Shown: positions 33,899-44,990 of the stretch, in pieces
Numbering within the stretch: position 1 is the first letter of the stretch
Layout: every line of letters starts with the position of its first letter
DNA from: Cordilura impudica
Lineage: Eukaryota > Arthropoda > Insecta > Diptera > Scathophagidae
Reading direction: 5' to 3'
NCBI GenBank assembly: GCA_963682025.1
Contig: OY821522.1
Coordinates: 26,443,934 to 26,507,933, forward strand
DNA: 64,000 nt
The notes under the pieces: generated by a model
The model's input: the letters and a program-made list of their open reading frames with translations, nothing else
What the model was told of the DNA's origin: nothing
Database searches by the model: none
Position numbers and translations under genes: made by a program

Positions 33899-34646
33899 AA
33901 TTGAATTTCAGAAAATCATATCTAAACTTCGGAAATACTAATTTGAAGTTTAGAAAACATTATTCGAATTTTTTAATATAAGCTTAAAAATTTTATTCCC
34001 TAAACACAAATTGAAATTCAAAACAACACCAAATTTGTTTAAATTTAAAAAATAAACTGAAATTAAGAATAAAAATTTAATTCAGGTAACATTAATAGCA
34101 TTTCAAAATAAGTAAAAATTTATTTAAATTCAAAGATATCAAATAAAGTTTAGAAAACATCAATTAATATTAAAGGATTGCGCTCATAAAAATTGTTACA
34201 TAAGTAAAGAGCAATAATTTTTAAACGAAAGAAAAAATTTAATAAAAAAAGTACAACTAATTGATAAGAGTGTTATTTATATATTATTTTTCATAATTGT
34301 TTTGAATGAAAATTTTAAGTTTTTCAGGAAATAAAAATAAGAAATTATATTATTTTAAATTTTCGGGATATTTGGTTGTTTGCGTTTGACATCCCTAATT
34401 TGAACTAGTATTCATGATGACTTCAAAATTTGACTTCATGGTAAAGTACCCACGAAATGTATGTAAAAACATATTTAAACCCAAAAAAAATTCAAGTACG
34501 ATAGTAATTGAGTGTTTGGAGTCAATAAATGTAAATATATTTTTTTAAAATAGTATAATTCAAAAATACTTTGCCACTGACGATTTTCTTCTTTCAAAAG
34601 TTGACATCACTGGGTTAGATTTTGTATTGTATTGTTTTATGTAAAA
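33899..34646 (-). repeat. R1 copy 2 (inverted), third segment
   Basis: This is the reverse complement of about 1010-1520 and 2323-2470, resuming R1 after the BEL element. It ends near TTGTATTGTTTTAT at 34646, the same end point seen at 1010 in copy 1. Confidence 0.75.
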
Positions 34647-35085
34647 AAGCTTAAATTCTCCATATTTTCAAAATATGGCAATATATTAACAAAAAGTTGA
34701 GAGAGCTTTATAGACCCCTTTTGCAAATAAACAAAAATCAGCTGTTAAGCGGATCAAAACTAAAGACAATATAAATAAATTTCAAAGAAATATCGAAGCA
34801 AAAGAAATCTTATTTACCCAAGGTTGAAATTCTCAATAATATATTCCCATATTTGAACTTTCACGAACAATTAAATTAACCCGTGTCTGTAGTGTATTTC
34901 AGGATGTGATCACTAATTATCTATGGAAACTAAAATATAAAGAACAAGAAGTTAGCCGAACACCAAATAATTATATTTTAACTAACAGAATAAATAGTGA
35001 TTGTATGGAATTGCAAGTATTGTAAAAAAACACGAATAGTATTGAATTACGACGAGTTAGATGAGTTTTTAAGTTTAAACTTTCG
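34647..35085. other. Unassigned AT-rich sequence
   Basis: No feature is recognised. It lies between the end of R1 and a short open frame. Confidence 0.35.
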
Positions 35086-35415
35086 TTGAAACTTCGTTTA
35101 GTGCATCAGTCATACACACATTTTGATATTAAATATGAATTTCCAAATTTTACTTTTGTTGAAGCCGCCATAACGAATGAAGGTTTTAACATGCTGTCCA
35201 CCTTTTATCCACAATTGGAAAAATTATGTTTAAAAAGTTGTGTAACGTCATTGGGAAAATCTAATATGAACGAAAACGAATATTGTAACGTTTTATTCCT
35301 TTCAGCAGCAGATTGTCAACATTTGAGAGATCAATTGGATGTTACATTGAACAATATACTGAGAGTGCTTGCTTGTTTTGTTTCTACATTGAAAGAACAT
35401 TATTTAATACTCTAA
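35086..35415 (+). CDS. Small hypothetical ORF, possible LRR/F-box fragment
   Basis: An open frame of 109 codons. The segment STFYPQLEKLCLKSC resembles a leucine-rich repeat of the F-box/LRR kind (LxxLxLxxC), with VEAAITNEGF before it. No F-box and no second clear repeat were seen. No mobile element features were recognised in or next to it, which makes it the only candidate here for a host-derived fragment. Start and gene status are uncertain, and it may be a pseudogene fragment or chance. Confidence 0.25.
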   Translation: MKLRLVHQSYTHFDIKYEFPNFTFVEAAITNEGFNMLSTFYPQLEKLCLKSCVTSLGKSNMNENEYCNVLFLSAADCQHLRDQLDVTLNNILRVLACFVSTLKEHYLIL

Positions 35416-35495
35416 CTTAAATAATTACTTATTTTTAAAGAACTTTATTTCAAAATTCATTTGACTAAATACTAAATACGATTAATTAAATATAA

Positions 35496-36234
35496 AAACA
35501 AGTAAGAAAATTAAAGTCGGTCTAGACCGACTATACGATACCCTATACCATGCGTTTAGAAACCCTATCTCTTAGGCCCAACTAACTGGACATAGAAAAT
35601 AAGCAAAAACCAAATTTGAGTGGGATTTTTATTAATTTTATTGGCTGCAGATATGAAAAAGTTCATATCGGATGCTATATCTATATGGGGACTAGGTCCA
35701 AAAATGTACCAATCCTGATCATGTTTGGTAAAGTCCCTTGTATTTTGCAAAAATATATACAAACAAAATTTGAGAAGAATCAGTGCATTATTTTTGTATT
35801 TAATAGATTTAAGTGAAGATCGGGAAGCAGTCTATATGGGGCCAAAGGGATCATTTTTGGACTACTCATTAATGGATGTAATGATCGCATACAAACCCAA
35901 TTTGAGTAAGATCTATATGACAATTTGGATCTTATGGCAATTTATGTCGATTTCATAGAGGTAAATTGTATGGGGGCTAGGTCTGAACATGGACCGATTC
36001 TCACCAGTTTCAACACCGTTCATCCCATGGCCGATAAAAGCTCATATACCAAATTTCATCAAAATATATTCATATTTGCGACCTGCAGTTTCATTACAAA
36101 GTTTACATGGACACACAGACGGACGGACGGACGGACGGACGGACATTGTTAAATCAACTCAAAAAGTGATTCTGATTCGATCGGTATAATTAAAGATGGG
36201 TCTAGGTCAAAACCACATAGTGGTATAGGGTATA
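35496..36234 (-). mobile_element. M1 element copy 3
   Basis: It begins AAACAAGTAAGAAAATTAAA, then GTCGGTCTAGACCGAC, and ends CCACATAGTGGTATAGGGTA. A (GGAC)n tract of about six units lies at 36119-36144. Relative to copy 2 it lacks the TATTTTTGGTTGTTACAAAC segment near the TATACCC end, a small deletion. Internal ~150-bp repeats are conserved. Confidence 0.85.
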
Positions 36235-36665
36235 ATAAATTACTAGAAAACTTTTCAGCTAAAAAAGTGATTATTTCGAATTGCATTTATTTCGACCAAG
36301 CATCACTACATATGAACTTATTTTCACAATGATATTAAAGTTTGACTTCATAGCATGATATGCAGTGGTATGCAAACGTTTTTTCTTTTGATTTTAGGAG
36401 CGATTTATCGGACAAATAAGATCTTAAAAACTCTGATTATGCTAGTGGAATCAATATAAAAAATCGACTAAAAACAAAACAAAAAAATAGAGAACGTAAG
36501 ACTTTGTACCAGGGTCCCTTTATAATAAGTGACAAAAAAAGTTATTTTATAGTTTTTAGTTTTTCGAGAAGAATAAAAAATCATTTTTATGGTGTTTACA
36601 AAACATTGAAAACCTTTACAATAATTTAAAACTTTTTGGTTTCAATATGGGTATCCATTATTTTT
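36235..36665. other. Unassigned AT-rich sequence
   Basis: No gene or repeat is recognised. Confidence 0.35.
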
Positions 36666-36666
36666 A

Positions 36667-36985
36667 TACCCTCCATACCAGTGTGCAGAGGGTATATATG
36701 TAGGTATTACTTTGTCATTACGTTTGTAATAATTGGAAAAATTCTAGACGCCATAAAATATATATATTCGTAATCCTCATACCAAGCGGAGTTGATATAG
36801 CAATACCCACCTTTCCGGCTATGGATATCACGATCACGCCCTCAATAGATCAGCTGGGTAACTCGCTTTTAGTGAAAATTAAACATTGACATCCTGAGCA
36901 GGCTGCTATTTTAAATCGTCAAATCGGTTTAGTAGACTTGAAAAAATATGATTTTTTAATGCTGATCTTGTTATAGTTGTTATTC
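36667..36985 (+). mobile_element. M2 element, truncated copy
   Basis: It starts TATACCCTCCATACCAGTG, then AGAGGGTATATATG, ACGTTTGTAATAATTGG, GACGCCATAAAATATATATA and CGGAGTTGATATAGC. The GTCY tract is degraded to a few bases. It fades out near 36985, where F3-type sequence begins. Confidence 0.65.
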
Positions 36986-36989
36986 AAAA

Positions 36990-37390
36990 AGTTTGTGCCC
37001 TTCACACCACTGTGAATCTCTCAGTCCGTCCGGCTGTCTTTGTATCTGTTGAAAACACGTTCATTCACAAAATAAACCATTTATCTGGCTGAACTTAGAA
37101 CAGTATTGTTTGCCATTATCTGGGTCAGGTTAGTCTTTAAAATGGGATGAATCGCACATCATTGTGCCAATATATGACCTAAAATATGGAGACACCTCTA
37201 AAAAATGCTGAAAATTTATAGTATTTGTTGTAATAATTTTTTAGTATTAAGTTTATCAAATTGTTAACTTTTTCAAATATTTTGTTTACATTTGTTACAA
37301 ATAGTGCAATAAGTCCAGATATTAATGTAAACGTAAAACATAGGTGGAGGGTATCAAAGATTCGGCATAGCCGAATTTAACACTTTTGTC
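36990..37390 (-). repeat. F3 element
   Basis: On the minus strand it begins near the hairpin TTCGGCTATGCCGAA (37361-37375) with GATACCCTCCACC after it, and runs toward a GTCC/GTCT tract at about 37020-37050. This layout again shows terminal hairpin, TACCCTCCACC and GTCY tract. No ORF is present. Confidence 0.55.
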
Positions 37391-37539
37391 TTTTTATTAG
37401 ATTCTTTCCGTAATTTACAATATTCAACATGAAGTTGTGTTGTTTTAAAGCGCTTGCATCGTGAATAAGCCAGGGGGGTTATTATGGAATTCGATTCGAA
37501 TCGAAAATATTTTCGAAAGGAATTTCCAGTAAAGTAATG

Positions 37540-39405
37540 TAAATTAAAATGTTACTGTTAAAATCACTAACAATAGCGACAGCATCATATAAGACAGATT
37601 GCTTTTCCAAAACTGTAAAGAATAATTTCAATGAAGTAACCAGTAACGGTGAAAACCGAACTCAACAATTAACATCTTTGAGAAAAAAAATTTTTGAGCA
37701 CAAGGAAAGCGCCGGTCACAAAGCTGCATGCAAGTTAGTTACAGAGGCCGAAAAAGAAACTCTTCCAAATATTCTACACAAAAACTTGGTTGTTGAAAAG
37801 GAAATAACCTCTCATGTGTTTCGGACTGCATACAAAGTTGTAAAAGAAAATCAATCTTTTCATAATTTTGAAATTGAAATAGATTTACAAGTACTTAACG
37901 GTAAAAATTTGGGCAGAATTTTGCATTCCGCAAATGCTTGCACAAATATTATTACTCATATCAGCACCGAAATGAGAAAATCTTTAGTGGCCAAAATAAT
38001 TAGTTCCATTAGTAAAATATCAATAAGTATCGACGAGTCTACAACTTTTAGCAAAAAATCAACATAATAATTTACGTTAGAGTGTGCCTTGCTAAACATG
38101 GAATGAGTTCTCATGTTAATCTTTATTTAGATTTGATAGAACTCCAAAGTACTACTGCAAATGGAATATTCCAGGCTTTACTAGAATGTTTACAATCATA
38201 TGGAATAACGAAACAAATATTGAGGACGTATTTGGTGAGTGTGGTATGCGATGGTGCAGCGGTAATGCTAGGACGAAAGAGTTGAGTCTGTAAATTATTA
38301 AGAGATGAATTTCCGTCGATAATTAACTGGCACTGTGCCAATCATAGGCTGGAGTTAGCAGTGGCTGATACTACGAAAGCTTGATCAGGAATACACTGGT
38401 TTTAATCATTTATTGATAAACTATACGTTATCTACCATGCATCTCCGAAGAATAGCAGGGAATTACATGAATGTGCAAAATTGTTAGAAATTCAGCTTCT
38501 GAAAATTGGTAGAGTTTTGAGCACTCGATGGGTGGCATCAAGTTTTCGCTCCATTTCTGCAGTGTGATCTAACAAGAGATAAGAAAGATCGTTGCATGTA
38601 CCAGGGCATGCAAAGAAAGATTACATCAACCGAATTTATTTTGGATTTGGTATTGATGTATGATGCTCTTCAGAAATTGTCTGAATTAAGTCTGGAGCTG
38701 CAAGATCGAAATATTAATCTTTACCAGGCGGATGTAAAGATTAAGTCGCTTGTTCAAATTTTCGAAGCAAGACGTATCGTTCCAGGAACATACTACAAAC
38801 ACGCAGTCATAGCCAGTAATAATTTAACTTTTGAGGGGATTGAGCTACACAAAAATAATAAGAAAAATGAACCTGCTATCGATCCAAATATATTTTACGG
38901 TGAACTGTTAAGATCTATTGAAGAACGACTTCTAAGTAATGATGACACTAAATTTATTAATTGGACTCGTATTTTATATCCAAATAATTGGCCAGAAAAC
39001 CCACCGCTCACATTTGGAGAAGAGGAAATAAGAAATTTGGCACAAAGACTACAAATAAATGAAAGAGAAGCAGTCTGTGGATTTCGAGACTATTTAAGTC
39101 ACAAAATTTTACCGAATAATTTAATGTTATTGAAAAATGCGTTGGATACTATACCGATTTCTTCAAGTTAATGCGAACGTGGCTTTTCTCAAATGAATCT
39201 CATTCTCACATCTGGAAGAGCATCCCTTCTCACAAAGACTGTTTCATCGCTTATTTTTTTGCGTATTGTTGGACCACCGCTTCGTCTTTTTCACCCCACT
39301 AAATATTTTGAATCATGGATCGCCAAAGGACATCATTCTGCTCTCAGCGCTCAGAGTAAGAAGCGAAGAAGGGATGCTGATCATGATGCAAATATGCCGT
39401 GAGTG
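37540..39405 (+). pseudogene. hAT transposase (KIAA1586/ZBED-like), broken
   Basis: The N-terminal frame (37549-38067) shows HKESAGHKAACKLVTEAEK, a BED-less helical region, and SISIDESTTF, containing the first catalytic Asp. The next frame (38082-38285) has VVCDGAAVMLGRKSG with the second Asp, followed by NWHCANHRLELAVADT in another frame. The C-terminal frames have TIPISSSECERGF and MNLILTSGRASLL, the hAT dimerisation block, then SWIAKGHHSA near the end. Similarity is to the hAT group that gave rise to KIAA1586-like proteins. Frame changes near 38068, 38285, 38390-38590 and 39171 inactivate it. Terminal repeats were not found. Confidence 0.75.
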
Positions 39406-39499
39406 TGGAATTTTTTGTAATTTTTCGTATATTTTTTTTATTGTGATTTATGTTTTTGATTATTTTTGTTTATAATATTTGAATAATAAAGCTATTTTC

Positions 39500-42400
39500 A
39501 ATTAAAAAAACCGTATACTTCATTATTATGCCCTTTTATAAAAAAAAGTTAATGTAAATATTTAGTAAAACATTCGTTCCGGAACCTCTTTTTTTCAGAA
39601 AAATAGCACTGGATATACATATGGTTATATTACGTTTGAAGAGTTGGCACCATAATGGAAAAGAGCTTGCTTTAGAAAATCTTCGAGAAAACCAAAACTA
39701 GCTGGAATGGTGAAAAAGAAAACATCGGAATTCGTTATAAAAATTAAATGTTATAAAAATTAACATATGTATGTCAGTTTGGAATCAAACTTATTACACC
39801 AGCCCAAAGGTTTGTTCGTACATGTGTTATATACCATTAACTATAAATTCGAACTCCTGTTTATTTCATACTAAATATGACAATAGTTACTATGGAGGAA
39901 AAACGAAAAATTGAAATAAACGACAAAACGGGCGATTTTCTACCCCTTTATGTACACAAAAATATGAGAATGACCCAATAATAAAAAATAAGTTCCTTAA
40001 TTTTGTCTGTTCAACTACACGTCCAGGTCTGTACGTATTTGGTAACTTTCCATGAAAGGTATCCCTATCTTTTATGAAGACTATGACTATTAATGGTAAT
40101 ACACTGTTCATTATTGTAGTCATGATATATCCATGTATGCAATAAATAAAAACAAAAAAAGTTGACCAAGATAATTATTGATAATCTGGATGAAGAACAA
40201 TTTTTAAGTATATTTTAACACATGTATTCTGTAAGTTAGCCTTATCTTATTTTTTATATTGTATGGAAGCAAATTTACAGATAAATTTAACACTAATGCA
40301 TTATTTTAAATTTTTAATTTTTGTATATGAAAATCGGTTTACTGTTTCAAGAGATGATTTTCTCCATTCTTTCCAAATATTTAAAATATAAATTATTAAA
40401 CCTTTTGAGAGAATATTGGCACATATTTGCAATTGATTCAAACTTTCACAGCTAAATCATGAAATTATTCCTTTTATTTTTAAATGTTGTAGAACTTCAA
40501 ATGCGCCACAATGTCTAACAATTATTGAATTTTATTTTCAGAAAAAAATTATATCAGTGACATTGGTTTTTAAAAAACTGTATATTTCAGTTCATATTCT
40601 TTATTTCATATTTTAGTTTGTATTATTCTTCATTTTTGTCACATAGATATGATAAACAAACATAGAAGCAGTAAAAATAATATTTGAAATTCTAGTTGTT
40701 ATTAGCTGTTTAATTTTATCAAAACGCGGGACAATGTGGGATGAATATTTAAATCGGTCAGGTCAGGTTAGACATACCAGTATTCATTTCTTGACATGTC
40801 TGCGGTGGAACCTTATCAAAGATTATATTTTAGGTTTTAACAAATCATCGTTTTTTCTATGTATTATCATTGGCTGATAGCCTTTCCTTAAGTTCACTCT
40901 GAAAATTTTAAGTTTGGGTATTAAAGACAAATATTTTCACTCAGAAATTGCTTGACGGTAAAAAGAAGTTACCGGTTAATTCAAATGGACAAAATCCAAT
41001 TGCCATATTTATTATAAGTATTTTGTACATACAAAAAGAAATATGTTTTCGATGTGGAGAAACTAGGCACAAAACTAAAACGTGTACAAAAAACTCCTTG
41101 CCTATTGATTGTATGCTTTTTTGTGAATTCAATTTGAATTTTTCGCTGCATCATCAATAACATTGGCTCAGATTTTATGGTATTGGAAATCTTTTCGGAA
41201 CCAAAAACTAATTGAATCATTAAATTGTTTGTAAAAACTGGAGAATAGATTACGTTATTTTGATTTAGTTTCCTGCATTTAATGCAGCATGGGTGATAGA
41301 TTCACTTTTACGTCGAGTAAAATAATATAGTGGGGTGGAGGCCTTTTCTACAAATACATTAACCAGGGTAAGATAAATATCTAAATATAGCCCATTAAAC
41401 ACATTGTTAATCATTTGTATATGGCAAAACATTTGCCAGAATATACACAAACGTGATTTTTCATAACATACACACCACTCAAATACAATTGAACAATTTT
41501 GTTTAAATTATTTTTGAAAATAAAAACAATTAAGTCAGTATTAAAGAGCTACGGAAATTTCTTATACAGGAATATTTTAAATAACAAAATTTAAAGTTAA
41601 AAACATTTGAATTAAGTTTACTCACTTTTTTCCTCAAATCAGTGAGACCAAGATGATTTCTAAAGCTTTTTTTGGAATAAGATGAGATAAACACAATAAT
41701 GACAATCAATAGAAACAAAAGTATAAAACAAAAGTTAAAACTTTTTTGCTTTAAAATATTTTCAATTTGTAATTTAGCAGTATAGTTTCAAACTGGGTTT
41801 TCAAACATGTCGTTGAATTTTTATTTACGATAGCTCCATAATTTTTTTTAAAATGATGCACATTTAATTTCATTAATTTTGAATTCGCCGGTTGTTGGCT
41901 TAACGAACGCACATGCTACCATCACCGATCACATACAAGCACTAAATTAATAACTAAATGAATCAATTCATCTATTCATTACAGGCAAATTTTTTTAAGT
42001 TTTATAATTTACGAAGAAATTTATGGTATTTTTTACAATTTTTTCATACCTTTCACATAACTGTCCGTTTGTAAAGATTCGAATCAGATAACGATCGCGG
42101 TATACACAAATATATAATGTTGAACCTTATAACACAGTTTAAACCTAGGAAATCCGCCTGTATGTTTAAATAGCGGTCATACTCGGAGGCTGTGGTTACT
42201 CGTTTTTGGATTTAAGAGTTATGAGTAAAAATGTTAAGTGAGCTACGAGGGAGGTCCCAGAACAACCAGATATAACGTATAGATGACGGTAGTAGTTAAA
42301 AAAAATTACTTTGGTTAAAAGTTTTAAAGTTTTGGTTAAAAGTTTTAAGTTTGAAAGCGCCAGGTTGATTATTATTTTCCTTGGCGTCATCAAAATTAAA

Positions 42401-42542
42401 CGATCTCATTGAATTTTTAAATATGGAAAAAAAAAATTCGGCACCATTATCTAATTCAATACTTTCAAATTAAAGATATCAGTACAACCAATATTAAAGC
42501 CGACCTAGGTCATACTCTGGGAGACTACTCCTTCGTTTACAA
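39500..42542. other. Long stretch without recognised genes
   Basis: About 3 kb of AT-rich DNA with only short frames. Apart from the zinc-knuckle frame at 40948-41160, no domain, RNA gene or terminal repeat was recognised. Regions 41880-42130 and 42400-42540 are slightly less AT-rich without a coding signal. Confidence 0.4.
40948..41160 (+). pseudogene. Possible Gag zinc-knuckle relic
   Basis: A 70-codon frame carries CFRCGETRHKTKTC, an exact CX2CX4HX4C zinc knuckle as in retroelement nucleocapsids. No flanking capsid or pol sequence was seen, so this is either an eroded retroelement or a chance match. Confidence 0.3.
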
Positions 42543-42698
42543 CTAGAACATATTTGGGCAGAGTTTAAATGAGGCCGCACGAGCTGCCGCGACGTACACC
42601 GTTGTGATGGACCAACTGAGGTGGCCACGGCCAAAATGTTTAAGAAAATCCAAAAAATTATATCGGATGATAGTTGGCTGAAGGTGCGTAAGTTACGT
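42543..42698 (+). pseudogene. mariner transposase, N-terminal half of a split copy
   Basis: The translation reads LEHIWAEFK, one stop, then GRTSCRDVHR, PTEVATAKMFKKIQKIIS and LKVRKL. It is the helix-turn-helix region of a mariner transposase. It stops at GTGCGTAAGTT (42684-42694), where Penelope-derived DNA begins. The continuing part is at 57671. Confidence 0.75.
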
Positions 42699-43052
42699 TT
42701 TTTTAATAATTTTTCAAAAATGGAACAAATATTTTTTTATAAATAAGAATTAAATATTTGAGCTCGAGGTCTGATTTTGACAAAAGTTATTTATTGAAAT
42801 CCGATATTTCGATATTGTTTGAATATCATCTTCAGGGATTGTCTACAAATTTAAATTATTAGAACAATAAAATGTGTAGTATTTATAACATCATCAAATA
42901 TTAAAATATATAAAACAACATATATAAAAACAACAATTTTTTACACAATCTGTTTACATTAACATAAAAACTTACTTTAAATCATAAACAACAAACTTAA
43001 ATCTATTGTTCCACCTTCGTCATATAATATTGCACTGAATTTAAAAATATAA

Positions 43053-43250
43053 TTATTGCACTCTTATCTTTGTTTTGTTCACTAAATGTCTATAACATTG
43101 AGCGCATTTCTCAGTGTCTGCTTTAAAATTCATTCTCTTATTAAATGGTATGTTTATAATATTAAGCATCTCTAATATGTAACGGCGTTTATAATTTTGC
43201 TCACTTTGAAGCACTCTTACATTGTCAAAGTCTGGAGTGTGTTTTTCCAA
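43053..43250 (-). pseudogene. Inverted fragment of Penelope endonuclease C-terminus
   Basis: The minus-strand translation ends RMNFKADTEKCAQCYRHLVN and carries KHTPDFDNVRVLQSEQNY. It matches the C-terminus of copies A and B. It has been reversed relative to the rest of copy A. Confidence 0.8.
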
Positions 43251-43401
43251 AATATTGACGAAATATGTTGATGACATCTTTAATGTAGTACGGGAGAGTG
43301 CAATTGAGGAGATAATGACTAAATTAAATGATTTTCACCCTAGTATTAAGTTCACAATAGAGAAAGAGTTGGATCAAAAATTACCATACTTGGACACTCT
43401 G

Positions 43402-44990
43402 CAAGAATGATAGAATACAAGATTACGCCATCCCGCGGACACTAATACAATTTTCTGCGCCTGCTAGATTTGTGACGTCACGCAAGCTGTGTTCCTATTG
43501 GCTAATAATTTTGAGCTGTCAAACTCTTATGTTTATGTCTATGTTTATACATAAACAATAACATTGCAACAGTGGGATAATTTATTATTTTTTTCCTCAA
43601 ATAATTTGTTAGTAAAAAACTTTTATTTTTTATAAATATATTTATTTTAAATTAATTTTTTCAACTTTTTTTAATTTAAGTAATATATAAGAAGCATTTA
43701 AAATATGAGGGTTTAATTAGATTTCTATATTATTTAAAAATTATAAAAATTTATTAATAAATATTAATCTTAACTTTTATGTTTTTTTTTTAAATTTTAA
43801 AAACTATGTCGAATGATACAGGATTTTTAATTGTAGTTTACAACTAATAGGATTAGTAGATATCAATTAATATACATATAAATATTTAATTTAGATTTTA
43901 AAAAAAATTAAATTCAATTAAGAATATCGTTATATTACTTGACGATACAAATTTTTTATTGTGATCGCAGATTGACTTTGAACCATTTTCAGCATACTAT
44001 TCTCCTGGCGCAATGCATCTCTAAAAACGATGTTAAATAAGTATTTGTACACTTTTTAAAAACTTACATACATTTTCATTTCCAAACTTTTTGTGTACAG
44101 TTGTAGGCTATCTTCCACAATGCCAGCCGTCATTGAAGTGTTTTTCTCATCGATACAAATACTTCTCATCGTGTTTCAAATTCATTAGGAATTTCAACTT
44201 CACATCGATTTTCAATTGGATTTGCAATTTTATTTGAAATTTCAATGTCATTTACAATAGCGCTCGTCTCTATGGTGGGAACTGCTCCCGGTTTCAATTT
44301 TCGTGTACCCCGTTTGCAGAATCCTATTTATAATTATTAAGTGATAATCTCTTAAACTTAAATTTGTGATAACTTACCCATTTCAAATTTCATATTTCTT
44401 TCAAAATCCTCTTGTTTGAAATGTAAGGCACAAATTTTTTCTTTTTGAACATCTACGGAATTGCATCGATTGCAAAACAATATCCAAAGCTTCCTTAGTG
44501 CTTCATCTTTCGGAAACTTGTAAAACGATACATCTTTATTAAAAAATATAATCAACTTATTAAAAACACCCAAAATTTTAGTTTTTTTTAATTTCTCACT
44601 TGTTTTATTATTATTTTGCTTGCATTTGCCCACTGCACACCGCATGTTTACGTTTTTTCTGCCTTTTTGTTTTTTAGTTTTTCTTTATACTGCAACTTAT
44701 TAACACACTTTACTGATTGTTTTTATTAATTTTAATTATTTTAATAATGTTTTTCATAATATATAAGGCTCAATTAGTAATTTATAACAAGAACTGATTT
44801 AATATTTTTTTGAGAACTGTCAAAGTGATTTTAGTTGAAGGGTTGCCAACTATTCCATAAAACATAAATTTTTCGCAAGATTTTATAATTTTTCCACATG
44901 AAACATACGTGGTAGCCCTTGCGATAGACTTGTGACGTCATCTAACGGGAAAATGTTGGGATGGCGTAATCTTGTATTCTATCATTCTTG
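43402..44990 (-). mobile_element. 1.6-kb TIR element carrying a THAP gene
   Basis: The 33-bp terminal inverted repeats are perfect and start CAAGAATGATAGAATACAAG, ending in CGCCATCCC. Both flanks carry GACACTCTG (43393-43401 and 44991-44999). The uninterrupted sequence GGACACTCTGGTGATT is present in Penelope copy B near 47830, which confirms a 9-bp duplication. A 9-bp duplication is typical of Mutator-like elements, but no transposase is present to confirm this. The sole gene is a spliced THAP/coiled-coil protein on the minus strand. TGACGTCA palindromes lie near both ends (43474 and 44934). Confidence 0.85.
43930..44645 (-). CDS. Multi-exon THAP plus coiled-coil gene
   Basis: Exon 1 (44645-44600) starts ATG and encodes MRCAVGKC. 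A 66-base intron (GTGAG...AG, 44599-44534) is followed by exon 2 (44533-44378) with VSFYKFP, LRKLWILFCNR and KICALHF. A 54-base intron (GTAAGT...TAG, 44377-44324) leads to exon 3, which reads RKLKPGAVPTI, the AVPTI box. Splicing keeps frame at both joins. Together they complete the C2CH THAP zinc domain. Further on, after an apparent one-base shift near 44168 and an intron (GTATGT...TTTTTAG, to about 44019), the tail LRQENSMLKMVQSQ is coiled-coil-like and ends near 43937. No catalytic domain is present. It would be a DNA-binding protein, perhaps binding the element's own ends; that is inference. Confidence 0.65.

Noticed and set aside
37464..37475. CCAGGGGGGTTA as the left terminus of the KIAA1586-like hAT
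   Set aside because: No matching inverted end or 8-bp duplication was found on the right side.
43474..44941. TGACGTCA palindromes as functional cAMP-response elements
   Set aside because: Two 8-mers near the ends of a TIR element are more likely subterminal sequence; nothing shows transcription-factor use.
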